DNA of 15,043 bases from Chrysochromulina tobinii. Taxonomy: Eukaryota > Haptophyta > Prymnesiales > Chrysochromulinaceae. Both the position numbers and the translations under genes were made by a program. The notes under the pieces were generated by a model. It made no database searches. It was not told the origin of the DNA and was given only the letters and a program-made list of their open reading frames with translations. Each line of letters begins with the position of its first letter. The first letter of the stretch is position 1. The stretch covers positions 1-15,043 of the forward strand of contig JWZX01002849.1 in assembly GCA_001275005.1 (NCBI GenBank), given 5' to 3'. Of this stretch, positions 7,790 through 14,890 are shown in pieces.

Positions 7790-10228
7790 TCAGCATCCAG
7801 AGCAGAGGCGCTTGCACATGATGGCGGTGCTCGCCGGCTCATCGGGCTCCCAACGGCACGTGGGCGACGCGAGATCGCAGCTCGCGTTGTATGAGCGCAC
7901 GCCCGACACGTGGCACTGCGCAACGAGCGACACGTTCCCGCCCCAAGTATGGAGCGAGCAGCGGCCGGCGGGCAGCGAGGTGAGGCAGCACGACCACCAG
8001 TTGAACATCTCGACACAGTTGAAGCTCTTGCAGGCCTTGCATGATCGGAGCGTCGCGAGGGACGAGCCGCCCGAGACGGCGCTCAGAGTGCCGCCGACAT
8101 AAATGAGCAGCAAGATCGCCGCACCGAACACGATCGCCTTCTGGGGCAGGTTGAGCTTTCCAAACAGGCGAGAGTACAAGCGCTGCCACCACGGACGCTT
8201 CTTGCGCACCAGGTTGCCGCGCACTCTAGCCTGGATGCGCACGGCCGCCAGCTCGCGTGCGTTACGCACCGCGCGGGTGAAGCCGGCTCCATGGCCGACG
8301 ACTTTGTCACTGAGAGCCTGCCACTTGCGAACCTGCGACTGGCGCTTGCGACCGAGGGGCGTGACCTTGACCTTGGACGGCGCCATGCCTTCGCCGAACG
8401 GATCGACAACGGTCGCCGAGGCGCGCAGCTCGGGCAGCATGAGCGCCGTCACGGCGGCGCCCACGACGAGGCCCCCCAGGTGCATCCAGTTGTCAATCCA
8501 AGGTGTGAGCCCGATGAGGAGATTGGGCACCGTGCCGCACAGCAAGCCCTGCCAACCCGTGTCCTTGAGATCGCATTTGGCGACGTAGTTGAGGATGAGG
8601 TCTGCCCAATAGGCACCAACGATCCCAAAGACCGAGGCAGACGCGCCGACGGACACGACCCCTGGCAAGAAGATGGTCGACAAGATCGTGCCGAAGACGC
8701 CGCTGAGCACGTAGAGCACGGACGTGCGCCAGAAGCCAAAGACGCGCTCGAGCGGCACCCCAAGCGCGAGGAGGCTGGCGACATTGAGGGCTAGGTGGAC
8801 CAACCCCGAATGTAGCCAGCCGCACGCGAGCACACGCCACCATTCCCCCCTCTCAAAGATCGCCACATCGTTCTTGGCGCCCATGGCATCCAAGACGGCG
8901 ATGCGTGGGCCGAGCATCAGATTGCCCTCGCAGTCGGAGCCATCCTCGTTCGTCGAGATGCCCGCCGCATCCGTCCTCGCGCATACAAAGGGCTGGAACC
9001 CGCCGTTGATCCCAATCTCAACGATCATGATCAGGGTGCACCCCGCGCACGCAAACCACACAAAGTACGGCTTATGCTGCTTGAAAATCAGCTCCTCGAC
9101 AGGCGGCGGCGGAGGCCGACCCTTGGCCTTAGGCGCCGCCTTAGCGTCGCCTACAGCCTTAGCGTCGCCAGCACCGGTAGACGCTCCAGTGCTCACTTGC
9201 TGCCACGGCGACGCGCCGTGCGCCGACTGTCGCGCCGCGCCGGAGAGCGGTGCTGGTGGCTGCAGTGGCGGCGGCGGATACTCGGCTAGTGGTTTCAGCT
9301 CACCGGCGTGCACGAGGCTCGCGTAACGGCGCAGTGCCCGCTGTAGATCGTCGTGGAGCTTGGCGACGCTCTGGTGCAGCTGCACGTCGGCCACCATGCC
9401 ACCCGTGAGTAGCGTGATCACGCGCGGCTGCGCGTCGAGCAGCCTGTGCACCAGAAGGTTCATCGCTGCCTCGCCCTCGGGGTGGCTTCGCTTCAGGTTG
9501 CATTCGGAGAGCAGGTCGACGTCCGCCTGGAGTCCTTTGACCTTGTGCTGGAGGCGCAGGAGCTGAGTGGTCTCCTCCCACTGCACCGCACGCGCCTCGC
9601 GCCGCTCCTTCCCCTGCTCGTGCGCGCTGTCGCACGCGAGTTCCCATCGGTTGATTCGGGACGGGGGCGAGGACTGCTGTGGCCGCTGCGGCGGCTGCGG
9701 CGGCTGGGGCGGTCGCTGCGGCGACATCGTCATCGAGAGCATGTCCGGTGAACTCAGAGCACTACCGGGCATGCCCGCGCTCGTCGCGTCTCGCTGCAGG
9801 ATGTGAATCGCCGGACGAATCGCCTGGCTCACGCGTTGCTTGGCGCTTGGCTGCAGCGCGTACTCGCAGACGAGGGTACCATCGGGCTCGAGCAACGAAG
9901 CGATCAAGCACCCACCCGGCCATGTAGCCAAACTGACGGAGTTGTCGCGATTCAGCCTGGCGGCAGCCCAGCGCCGCAGCTCCTCGTACCCTGCCTCATG
10001 CACGCACCGCAGGCGCACGCGCTGCTGCGCTGAAACGAGAGCGACCCTCGCCCTCGTGACGAGTCGAAACTCGAGCTTCTGCGGGAGCTGATGACTGAGC
10101 GTGTCATCGCGCTGCCACTTTCGACTGAGCTCGTCGTAGGTGGCCGGGGCGAGCACCGCGACCTGGCGCGTGCCTTTGGTCTGCGTGCAGTCGCACAGGA
10201 GGTGTAAACCCGGAGTCACCGCCTCCAT
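7790..10228 (-). CDS. Rhomboid intramembrane serine protease with GAT-like, IQ and Cys-rich regions
   Basis: This 812-residue protein starts at a true ATG. Residues 1-145 are a soluble domain I cannot name, then comes a Pro/Gln-rich linker. Residues about 215-306 look like a GAT-type helical bundle (ending DDLQRALRRYASL), a fold that binds ubiquitin or ARF in TOM1/GGA proteins. A Pro-rich linker leads to TM1 (about 388-408) and a complete rhomboid core: WR (464-465), H478 and N482 in HLALN, the catalytic serine Ser530 in GASASVFG, and the catalytic histidine His583 in HLGG. The cytosolic segment after TM6 holds an IQ motif (665-675, I-Q-x3-R-G-x3-R), which should bind calmodulin. TM7 (about 697-716) leads to a luminal or extracellular Cys-rich tail (CKAC, then NWWSCC and about ten more Cys) with two N-glycosylation sequons (765, 781). 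TM7 plus a short Cys-rich tail is typical of plant secretase-type rhomboids; the longer tail, GAT-like and IQ parts are not. Likely site: Golgi, endosome or plasma membrane (inferred). Confidence 0.93.
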   Translation of the reverse strand: MEAVTPGLHLLCDCTQTKGTRQVAVLAPATYDELSRKWQRDDTLSHQLPQKLEFRLVTRARVALVSAQQRVRLRCVHEAGYEELRRWAAARLNRDNSVSLATWPGGCLIASLLEPDGTLVCEYALQPSAKQRVSQAIRPAIHILQRDATSAGMPGSALSSPDMLSMTMSPQRPPQPPQPPQRPQQSSPPSRINRWELACDSAHEQGKERREARAVQWEETTQLLRLQHKVKGLQADVDLLSECNLKRSHPEGEAAMNLLVHRLLDAQPRVITLLTGGMVADVQLHQSVAKLHDDLQRALRRYASLVHAGELKPLAEYPPPPLQPPAPLSGAARQSAHGASPWQQVSTGASTGAGDAKAVGDAKAAPKAKGRPPPPPVEELIFKQHKPYFVWFACAGCTLIMIVEIGINGGFQPFVCARTDAAGISTNEDGSDCEGNLMLGPRIAVLDAMGAKNDVAIFERGEWWRVLACGWLHSGLVHLALNVASLLALGVPLERVFGFWRTSVLYVLSGVFGTILSTIFLPGVVSVGASASVFGIVGAYWADLILNYVAKCDLKDTGWQGLLCGTVPNLLIGLTPWIDNWMHLGGLVVGAAVTALMLPELRASATVVDPFGEGMAPSKVKVTPLGRKRQSQVRKWQALSDKVVGHGAGFTRAVRNARELAAVRIQARVRGNLVRKKRPWWQRLYSRLFGKLNLPQKAIVFGAAILLLIYVGGTLSAVSGGSSLATLRSCKACKSFNCVEMFNWWSCCLTSLPAGRCSLHTWGGNVSLVAQCHVSGVRSYNASCDLASPTCRWEPDEPASTAIMCKRLCSGC

Positions 10229-10470
10229 GAATCGGTCGACAACAAGTCCGAGGAGCGCGAATCCCCTGCCGTGAGAACGTTTTAGGACAGGTGTTCAGAA
10301 GGAGCCAAACATTAGGCGTCTCCTTCATTTTGGAGGTCATTCGCGTGAAAGTCGATAAGGCGCATATTTGGCCGGCCCTTCACGACACAGGAGCCCATCT
10401 ATGATGGCGGGTTTTCAGAGAGTTCACAGCCTTTGGTTAAAAATCACACACCCCTCGCGCTTTGGTCACA
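10229..10470. promoter_or_regulatory. Divergent promoter between rhomboid and methyltransferase-like genes
   Basis: These 242 bp separate two head-to-head ATGs (10228 on the minus strand, 10471 on the plus strand). Base composition is mixed, with more A and T than the genes. No TATA box or duplicated element stands out. Shared regulation of the two membrane proteins is possible from position alone. Confidence 0.45.
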
Positions 10471-11722
10471 ATGTCGAGCGGCGCAACGACCTCCTCTGCC
10501 TCTCCATGGGCGCAAGGGATGCTGCGGCGAGAGCCCTTACTTGTCGGGATGGCCTTTGCGGCCGGCATGATTCTCATGGCCACGAGCCAACACATCAAGG
10601 GGCACGCCGAGAACGCCATGCCCGCTTTGCCCAAGGAAGCACTCACGGAGGCGGAGATCAAGCGGTGGGTCGTCAAGCCGGGCCAGAGTGTCCCAGAGAT
10701 CGTGCGACCACCCATGGGCTCAAACGTCAGCATCGAGGGGTACCAATCAAGCGAGATGGAGCTGACATGGCTGACTGGCAACATCGCAAGAAATGTTCGC
10801 AAGAAGAAAAAAAGACTGTGCGATCACGCCAGAAAGCCCGCGATCAACCGCGAAAGCGCAAACTTGGGTCGAGTATTCAAGTCAACGAGGCGTGTGGGCG
10901 CCTGACCAACGTCCAGCAGCAAAGCCAACGCCGCAGCAAACGAAGGTGCTCTCACACTTTATCGTGCGAGGGCATCAGGAGCCCATCGAGCCGCTGCATG
11001 GTGTGGCGCGCCATCCGTTTGGGGTACCGACATGCGCCAAAAACGCCACCGGACATTCCGTGGGTCTATTTGACATAACCTACTTGGTGATTTACAACGA
11101 CTGCGGCCGTCAGCAGCGGCCCCAGCCGATGCCAAAGCCACGGGTTCTGCTATTTGATATGGGCGCTTCGCAGGGTTTCTACCAGATTCCCAATGGAGTG
11201 CCGGCGAAGGTGCACAATGGCGGTGATTTTTCCCCGTCGGTGCCGCTGTTCTACAGGCTGTACAAGGACAGGTGCTTGGAGCCCGACGCTATTTTTTGCT
11301 GGGAGCTTAACAAAGTCATCACGAGTTCGGACTGGTGGGGCGACGCGGGCCCCGAGATCCGGCGCAAAGTTCGCTTCTTCGAGGTGCCAGTAATGGAGGG
11401 GGAGCTGCATGATGCAATTGCAGGTGCACGCAACCCCAATTCATTTCTACAAATGCTCCAGCTTGAGGCCAACCCTGACGACTTTGTGGTGGTGAAGCTC
11501 GACATCGACACACCGGCGATCGAGCAGACCATAATCGCTACAATCACCCAGCGGCCCGACCTTGCCGCACTGATTGACGAGCTGTTCTTTGAGTACCACT
11601 TTCACTTTGACGGTCTCAACTTCGGCTGGGGGGCTGTGCCGGAACCGATCAGCGTCGACGCGGCGCTCGCCACAATGCACCGCCTGCGAGAGCTCGGCAT
11701 CCGCGCGCACTTTTGGATCTGA
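10471..11722 (+). CDS. Membrane-anchored FkbM-like methyltransferase-family protein, with a +1 frame break
   Basis: Two overlapping frames together make one protein of about 416 residues. The first starts at ATG 10471 (a TTG at 10462 is not a eukaryotic start). It has a short cytosolic end and one hydrophobic segment (about 22-38, LLVGMAFAAGMILMA), suggesting a type II Golgi or ER anchor, then a stem. At an A7 run (10807-10813) the frame must shift by one base; the second frame then runs to TGA 11720-11722. The downstream part has WVEYSSQRGVW and KPTPQQTK, then FDMGASQGF (228-236), which resembles the SAM-binding motif I of FkbM-type methyltransferases. KLDIDTPAIEQ (342-352) occupies the place of the FkbM motif K-x-D-(V/I)-E-G. 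It ends in RELGIRAHFWI. I recognise this layout from algal proteins of uncharacterised function. An independent start at ATG 10793 would lose the anchor. Substrate unknown; methyl transfer is inferred. Confidence 0.75.
10807..10813 (+). other. A7 run at the reading-frame change of the methyltransferase-like gene
   Basis: Seven consecutive A follow AAGAAG. In the upstream frame they read as Lys-Lys-Lys-Lys-Arg and lead to a stop at 10903-10905. With one A fewer, the frame continues as Lys-Asp-Cys-Ala into the long conserved downstream region. A homopolymer indel in the assembly, polymerase slippage on the run, or a real mutation are all possible. Confidence 0.6.
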
Positions 11723-11735
11723 GCCCACGTAAAAG

Positions 11736-11747
11736 TTACTCGAGTAA
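11736..11747. repeat. Perfect 12-bp palindrome after the methyltransferase-like stop
   Basis: TTACTCGAGTAA equals its own reverse complement, and both strands carry it just beyond the stop codon at 11720-11722. It could be a dimeric protein site or a 3' UTR stem, but a 12-bp palindrome can also arise by chance. Confidence 0.4.
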
Positions 11748-12050
11748 TCGAATACGGGACTTAGGTGCGAGTCGTTCTTCAGTGATACAGCGTCACAAGA
11801 CCCTGAGTCCTGTTTTTAGTTGAAAATTTATGAGAGTAGCACTTAGCAGAACGCACAACCTAAAAAGCCACAAGCACCGCACGATGCGCTGAATTAAGCG
11901 CTGAAAGGTCAAAGGTCAGCATCAATATAGTCTCATACTGTTAACTAGCCACCGGCCCCGCCACGCTGCGGCGGACCCGCCGGGGTCGACCTTTCGTTTT
12001 GAGCTGCGGCAATGCCAATGGGCACCCGTGGGCATTCTAGGTCCCTACTT

Positions 12051-12061
12051 GGGGGGGGGGG
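12051..12061 (+). repeat. G11 homopolymer with an adjacent inverted repeat
   Basis: Eleven G in a row lie in the spacer, 15 bases after the hairpin AATGCC/GGCATT (12011-12036). On the minus strand this is a C11 run downstream of the SHIPPO gene. The length is likely to vary between cells or assemblies. Confidence 0.6.
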
Positions 12062-12174
12062 ATCTGCTGCTGAAAAGAAGACCACTTGCCCTCTCCTTGG
12101 TCAGAGGCGGGCGAGGTCCTGGAGGTTCATGACTGAGGGAGCTGCTGGGTGTGTGCGCACAGAGCGCACACGTG

Positions 12175-13422
12175 TCACTCCTCAATGCCGCCGAGAGACG
12201 CACCGGGGAGTCGACGTCGTCGGCCGTTTGTGGGCGCAGACGCCGAGCCGCCACTTCCGCTTCCAACCTCGCCTTGGCGCTGGCGCACGAGCACCACGAC
12301 CTGCCTCGAGAGCTTCTCCATCTCGCGCTCCTGCTGTACCGTGGGCGTCTTCATGTAAGCCCCTGGCCCAGGAGCAATCGACGGTAGGGACGAACCGAGT
12401 GTTCGCTCGCCCTTCTCCATGGCGCCACCCCGCACGCGTGCGCCGGGCAAGTCGTACGCGCCGGGACCGGGACGGCGCGCGGCCATCGCGAGCATCAGGT
12501 CGTTCTCATTGCGCGTGCGTCCTGTGATCGTCGACGACTTGACCGACGCGAGGGAGTGCAGCTCGTAAGTGCCCGGGCCAGGCGTCTCCGCGGACTTTTT
12601 CATCGCGAGCTCCACATCTGAGGGCGCACTTGATCGGGAGATAGTGCCGCCCGATTTGACGGGCAGCTTCACGTCGTACGAGGCGGGACCAGGCTCGTCC
12701 AACGCCGTGTCGCGCTTCGGCTTGAGCAGCAGCCCGAACGACGACTTGCGGCTGCGGTGGACGTCGGGGCGCTGGCCCGGATCGTAAGTGCCCGGCCCGG
12801 GCATGTACTGCTCGACCTTCTTGACCTCGGTGGGCGGGTGCACCGCAAAGCTTGCGGCGGGTTTGGTGGGCGGCACGCTCGGCAACTCGTACGCGGCCGG
12901 ACCCGGAGCGTCTCCAAGAAATTTCGAGTCTGTAAAGTAGACGCGCTCCGCATGGCCCTCGCTCCGGTTCTGTGCCAGCAGAGCTCTCTGTATGGTCTCG
13001 CGCACGAGGGTGCGGCGCTCGGCGAGTGCGAGCCGCTCTTCGAGCTTCGCACGGTGCCGCTCGCGCGCCTCCTCCGCCTCCTTGCGGCTCATGTCCCTGC
13101 GCCGCTGCTTCTGCTCGCGATCGCGCAGCAGCTCGCTCAGCTCCCGCTTCCTGCGGTCGGCCACCTGTGCTGTCAGCGCGGTTTTATCGTCGAGCTTGCG
13201 TCGCAGCTCCTCCACGTAGACATCCTCGGCCCACTGTGCCCTGTAGCGCCGCGCCACGCGCGCGAACGCAGGGTCCTCCTGCTCGAGCCGATCGGCGTCT
13301 TCCGCGTCCTGCTGCAGCTGCGCCAGCTCGTCGACAAAGAGTATGTAGCCATCGCGTAAGCGCTCCATGAAGGCACGCGGCGCGAGCGGCGGCCAGTTTG
13401 GCGGCAGCGCTGCCTCATCCAT
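12175..13422 (-). CDS. SHIPPO/STPGR-repeat protein (ciliary microtubule-associated type)
   Basis: This 415-residue protein starts at the first in-frame ATG (13422); the frame is open back to a TTG at 13536 without another ATG. The N-terminal half (about 20-170) is charged and helical, with long Arg/Glu stretches typical of a coiled coil (for example RDREQKQRRRDMSRKEAEEA). Six SHIPPO motifs, P-G-P-x-x-Y, follow at about 172-178, 207-213, 243-249, 280-286, 317-323 and 350-356, a regular spacing of 33-37 residues. SHIPPO/STPGR proteins (the ODF3/CIMAP group) are known from sperm tails and axonemes, several as microtubule inner or surface proteins. The last part is again basic and Gly/Ser-rich. 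No membrane segment is visible. The coiled coil joined to six repeats is not a human orthologue arrangement I can name. Role: probably flagellar axoneme or cytoskeletal microtubules. Confidence 0.9.
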   Translation of the reverse strand: MDEAALPPNWPPLAPRAFMERLRDGYILFVDELAQLQQDAEDADRLEQEDPAFARVARRYRAQWAEDVYVEELRRKLDDKTALTAQVADRRKRELSELLRDREQKQRRRDMSRKEAEEARERHRAKLEERLALAERRTLVRETIQRALLAQNRSEGHAERVYFTDSKFLGDAPGPAAYELPSVPPTKPAASFAVHPPTEVKKVEQYMPGPGTYDPGQRPDVHRSRKSSFGLLLKPKRDTALDEPGPASYDVKLPVKSGGTISRSSAPSDVELAMKKSAETPGPGTYELHSLASVKSSTITGRTRNENDLMLAMAARRPGPGAYDLPGARVRGGAMEKGERTLGSSLPSIAPGPGAYMKTPTVQQEREMEKLSRQVVVLVRQRQGEVGSGSGGSASAPTNGRRRRLPGASLGGIEE

Positions 13423-13435
13423 GGCAGCGCTGCCC
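13412..13435. repeat. Duplicated 12-bp palindrome at the SHIPPO start codon
   Basis: GGCAGCGCTGCC resembles its own reverse complement and occurs twice, at 13412-13423 (reads GGCAGCGCTGCC shifted around TCATCCAT in the raw text) and near 13424-13435. The copies flank the start codon CAT (13420-13422) closely, so exact boundaries should be rechecked; they partly encode Gly-Ser-Ala-Ala and Glu-Ala-Ala-Leu-Pro. Confidence 0.3.
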
Positions 13436-13625
13436 TCGGGCTGCCGCTCGAACGCGGGGTCGAGCGCTCGATCGAGTCTCCAGGGATTTGTCCGCCGCGA
13501 AGACCGCGCGCAAGATGTAACGGCGGCATCCGCCAAGAATCACGTCTCGCTTTCAGTTTCCACCGTCCCCCGCGATTCCCACGATCCCTGTTAGGGACGG
13601 AGCACCAAGTGGAAAAACACCCTCC
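13423..13625. promoter_or_regulatory. Divergent promoter between SHIPPO and the last gene
   Basis: These 203 bp lie between two head-to-head ATGs. GGCAGCGCTGCC at 13412-13423 is a perfect 12-bp palindrome at the edge, overlapping the SHIPPO start codon region; GGCAGCGCTGCC occurs again at 13424-13435. No TATA box stands out. Paired expression of the two genes is plausible by layout. Confidence 0.45.
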
Positions 13626-14660
13626 ATGACGCGGGTCGCTCCCCCAACACCACTCCCGTTGCTGCACCTTCCTTTGCCACAGCCGAGCATCAACAAGGGT
13701 CGCATCCAGTTGCAGCTCGAGCCCAGCGTTGGCGGCTGCAGCGCCTTTACTGCCAGGGAGAATGCGCGCGTCTCTGCGCTAGAGCGATCGCTGTCGGCGC
13801 CCACCTCCGTTGGGGTGTCCTCGGGCGCGCCCGCGTCCGCGAAGTCAGGGCTGTCCGCCGAGCAGCGCAACCGTGCCACCGACGCTGCCACCGAGCAGCG
13901 CAACCGTGCCTTTGCTGACTCGCTCTCCCAGATTGATGAGATGATGAGGATGCTGCAGTGCAACGGAGGCGGTGGTAAAGCGCCCGATGCCGGCGGTGCC
14001 CCCGCTGTCAAGCGCGCCGCTGTTGAGAGCAGCATCGACGGCTCGCCGCGCGGCCTGACGGCTAAGCAGGAGAGGCAGCGCGTGGCCGCCACTCGGCTCT
14101 GGCTGGGCATCGGCTCTGCGACGACGGCCGCCGCCGCCGCGATGCCACTGCCAGAGCTGCCGCCCGCCGAGCGTGCGGAGCGCGTGGCGCCGGCCAAGAA
14201 GGTCGAGGCGCGCTTGAAAGTGCTGCGAACCGACCCGGTCGCGCGCCGCGCCCTCAAGGAGCAGGTCGCTGGCTTCATCGAGCTCCAGCTGCAGAAGCGT
14301 CGCGAGCTCTCGGGCGGCAAGAACTTCATCGCCATCAATGTGGTCAAGGCGACCGAACCGTTACGTTATTCGAACGCGGGGTCGGCGCTGGTGCCGGAGG
14401 GCGTGGAGGTGTCCGTACCGTGGCGACCAGCGAGCGGTGCGCCTGCCTACCGGCGCCCAGGCTCCGCTCCGGTGGCTCCCGCGTGGCGAAAGAAGGCGCT
14501 CGGGACGGCGCCCCTGAGCGTTCCGTCATCTCCTCATCGGCCGATGAGCGCACACCCGGACACACATCCGCCGCTCGGACCCAAAGGCGCTAGCCCCGGT
14601 GGGCCGGGGGGGGCGCCGCCACCGACGGCGCCGCTGCTCAGCCCCAGGGACATCGCCTGA
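13626..14660 (+). CDS. Unknown protein, head-to-head with the SHIPPO gene
   Basis: This 344-residue protein starts at ATG 13626 and stops at TGA 14658-14660. I recognise no family. The first 60 residues are Pro/Leu/Ser-rich. Residues about 77-93 contain two copies of EQRNRA, from a 20-bp DNA repeat with a 33-bp period (13858-13877 and 13891-13910). A short amphipathic stretch, FADSLSQIDEMMRML, follows. The best-structured part is about 175-265: a charged helical segment (KKVEARLKVLRTDPVARRAL) and then FIAINVVKATEPLRYSNAGS. The C-terminal 75 residues are Pro/Gly/Ser-rich and probably disordered. No membrane segment or signal peptide is visible. High GC third positions and charged helices favour this frame over the long antisense frame. 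Its shared promoter with a SHIPPO gene makes a cytoskeletal or flagellar role conceivable, by context only. Confidence 0.72.
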   Translation: MTRVAPPTPLPLLHLPLPQPSINKGRIQLQLEPSVGGCSAFTARENARVSALERSLSAPTSVGVSSGAPASAKSGLSAEQRNRATDAATEQRNRAFADSLSQIDEMMRMLQCNGGGGKAPDAGGAPAVKRAAVESSIDGSPRGLTAKQERQRVAATRLWLGIGSATTAAAAAMPLPELPPAERAERVAPAKKVEARLKVLRTDPVARRALKEQVAGFIELQLQKRRELSGGKNFIAINVVKATEPLRYSNAGSALVPEGVEVSVPWRPASGAPAYRRPGSAPVAPAWRKKALGTAPLSVPSSPHRPMSAHPDTHPPLGPKGASPGGPGGAPPPTAPLLSPRDIA

Positions 14661-14890
14661 CCCCCTGAACGCCTTACAGACGCTCACGTGTCACGACGGG
14701 GTGTCGGTGTGCGTAGCCGTGCAGGAGTTTCCTCCACGGACCACGCGTGAGGCGTGATCCGTGACCACAGCGACCACAGCCGCCGAACGCATTCACCTTT
14801 CAACTTTGAGTTCAAACGTTTAAGGTTGTTTATTATATATTGATCGAGTGATATTGAAAACGTGCCACACGCAGACGGCACGCGTGCGGG
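14661..14890. other. 3' flank of the last gene
   Basis: No gene is recognised in these 230 bp. A strong imperfect hairpin lies at 14735-14763, followed by a tandem 9-base repeat, GACCACAGC twice (14763-14780). An AT-rich block (14808-14860) includes TTTATTATATATTG. This block could hold 3' end signals for either strand; the minus strand reads AATAAA here. Confidence 0.45.
14735..14763. repeat. Imperfect hairpin in the 3' flank
   Basis: CACGGA (14735-14740) pairs with TCCGTG (14758-14763), and CACGC (14742-14746) pairs with GCGTG (14752-14756). One C-A mismatch separates the two stem parts, and the loop is GTGAG. The 11 paired positions make it the best stem in the window. It lies about 75 nt past the stop of the last gene and is probably a 3' UTR structure. 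Confidence 0.5.

Larger units (their letters stand above)
11723..12174. other. Convergent spacer between methyltransferase-like and SHIPPO genes
   Basis: These 452 bp are relatively AT-rich up to about 11945 and GC-rich after that. No gene or RNA is recognisable. They contain the perfect 12-bp palindrome TTACTCGAGTAA (11736-11747), only 13 bp after a stop codon. A GC stem of CCGCC (11958-11962) with GGCGG (11970-11974) follows. AATGCC (12011-12016) pairs with GGCATT (12031-12036), and a run of eleven G lies at 12051-12061. Confidence 0.5.

Noticed and set aside
10807-10814. Classic -1 programmed frameshift heptamer (A-rich followed by G)
   Set aside because: The required change is +1, and the heptamer is not in the right codon phase.
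13412-13435. Duplicated perfect 12-bp palindrome at the SHIPPO start
   Set aside because: On rereading, GGCAGCGCTGCC occurs at about 13403-13414 and only the overlapping GGCAGCGCTGCC after ATG-complement at 13424-13435 repeats it; both are real short GC palindromes, but they encode Ala/Ser-rich residues or lie at the start, so a regulatory role is not supported and the listed boundaries are approximate.
13423-13536. N-terminal extension of the SHIPPO protein to 13536
   Set aside because: The frame is open but begins with TTG and has no ATG before 13422; an upstream exon cannot be excluded.
13553-14347. 264-residue minus-strand open frame
   Set aside because: It is antisense to the last gene; the forward frame has the charged helices, the in-frame repeat and better codon composition.
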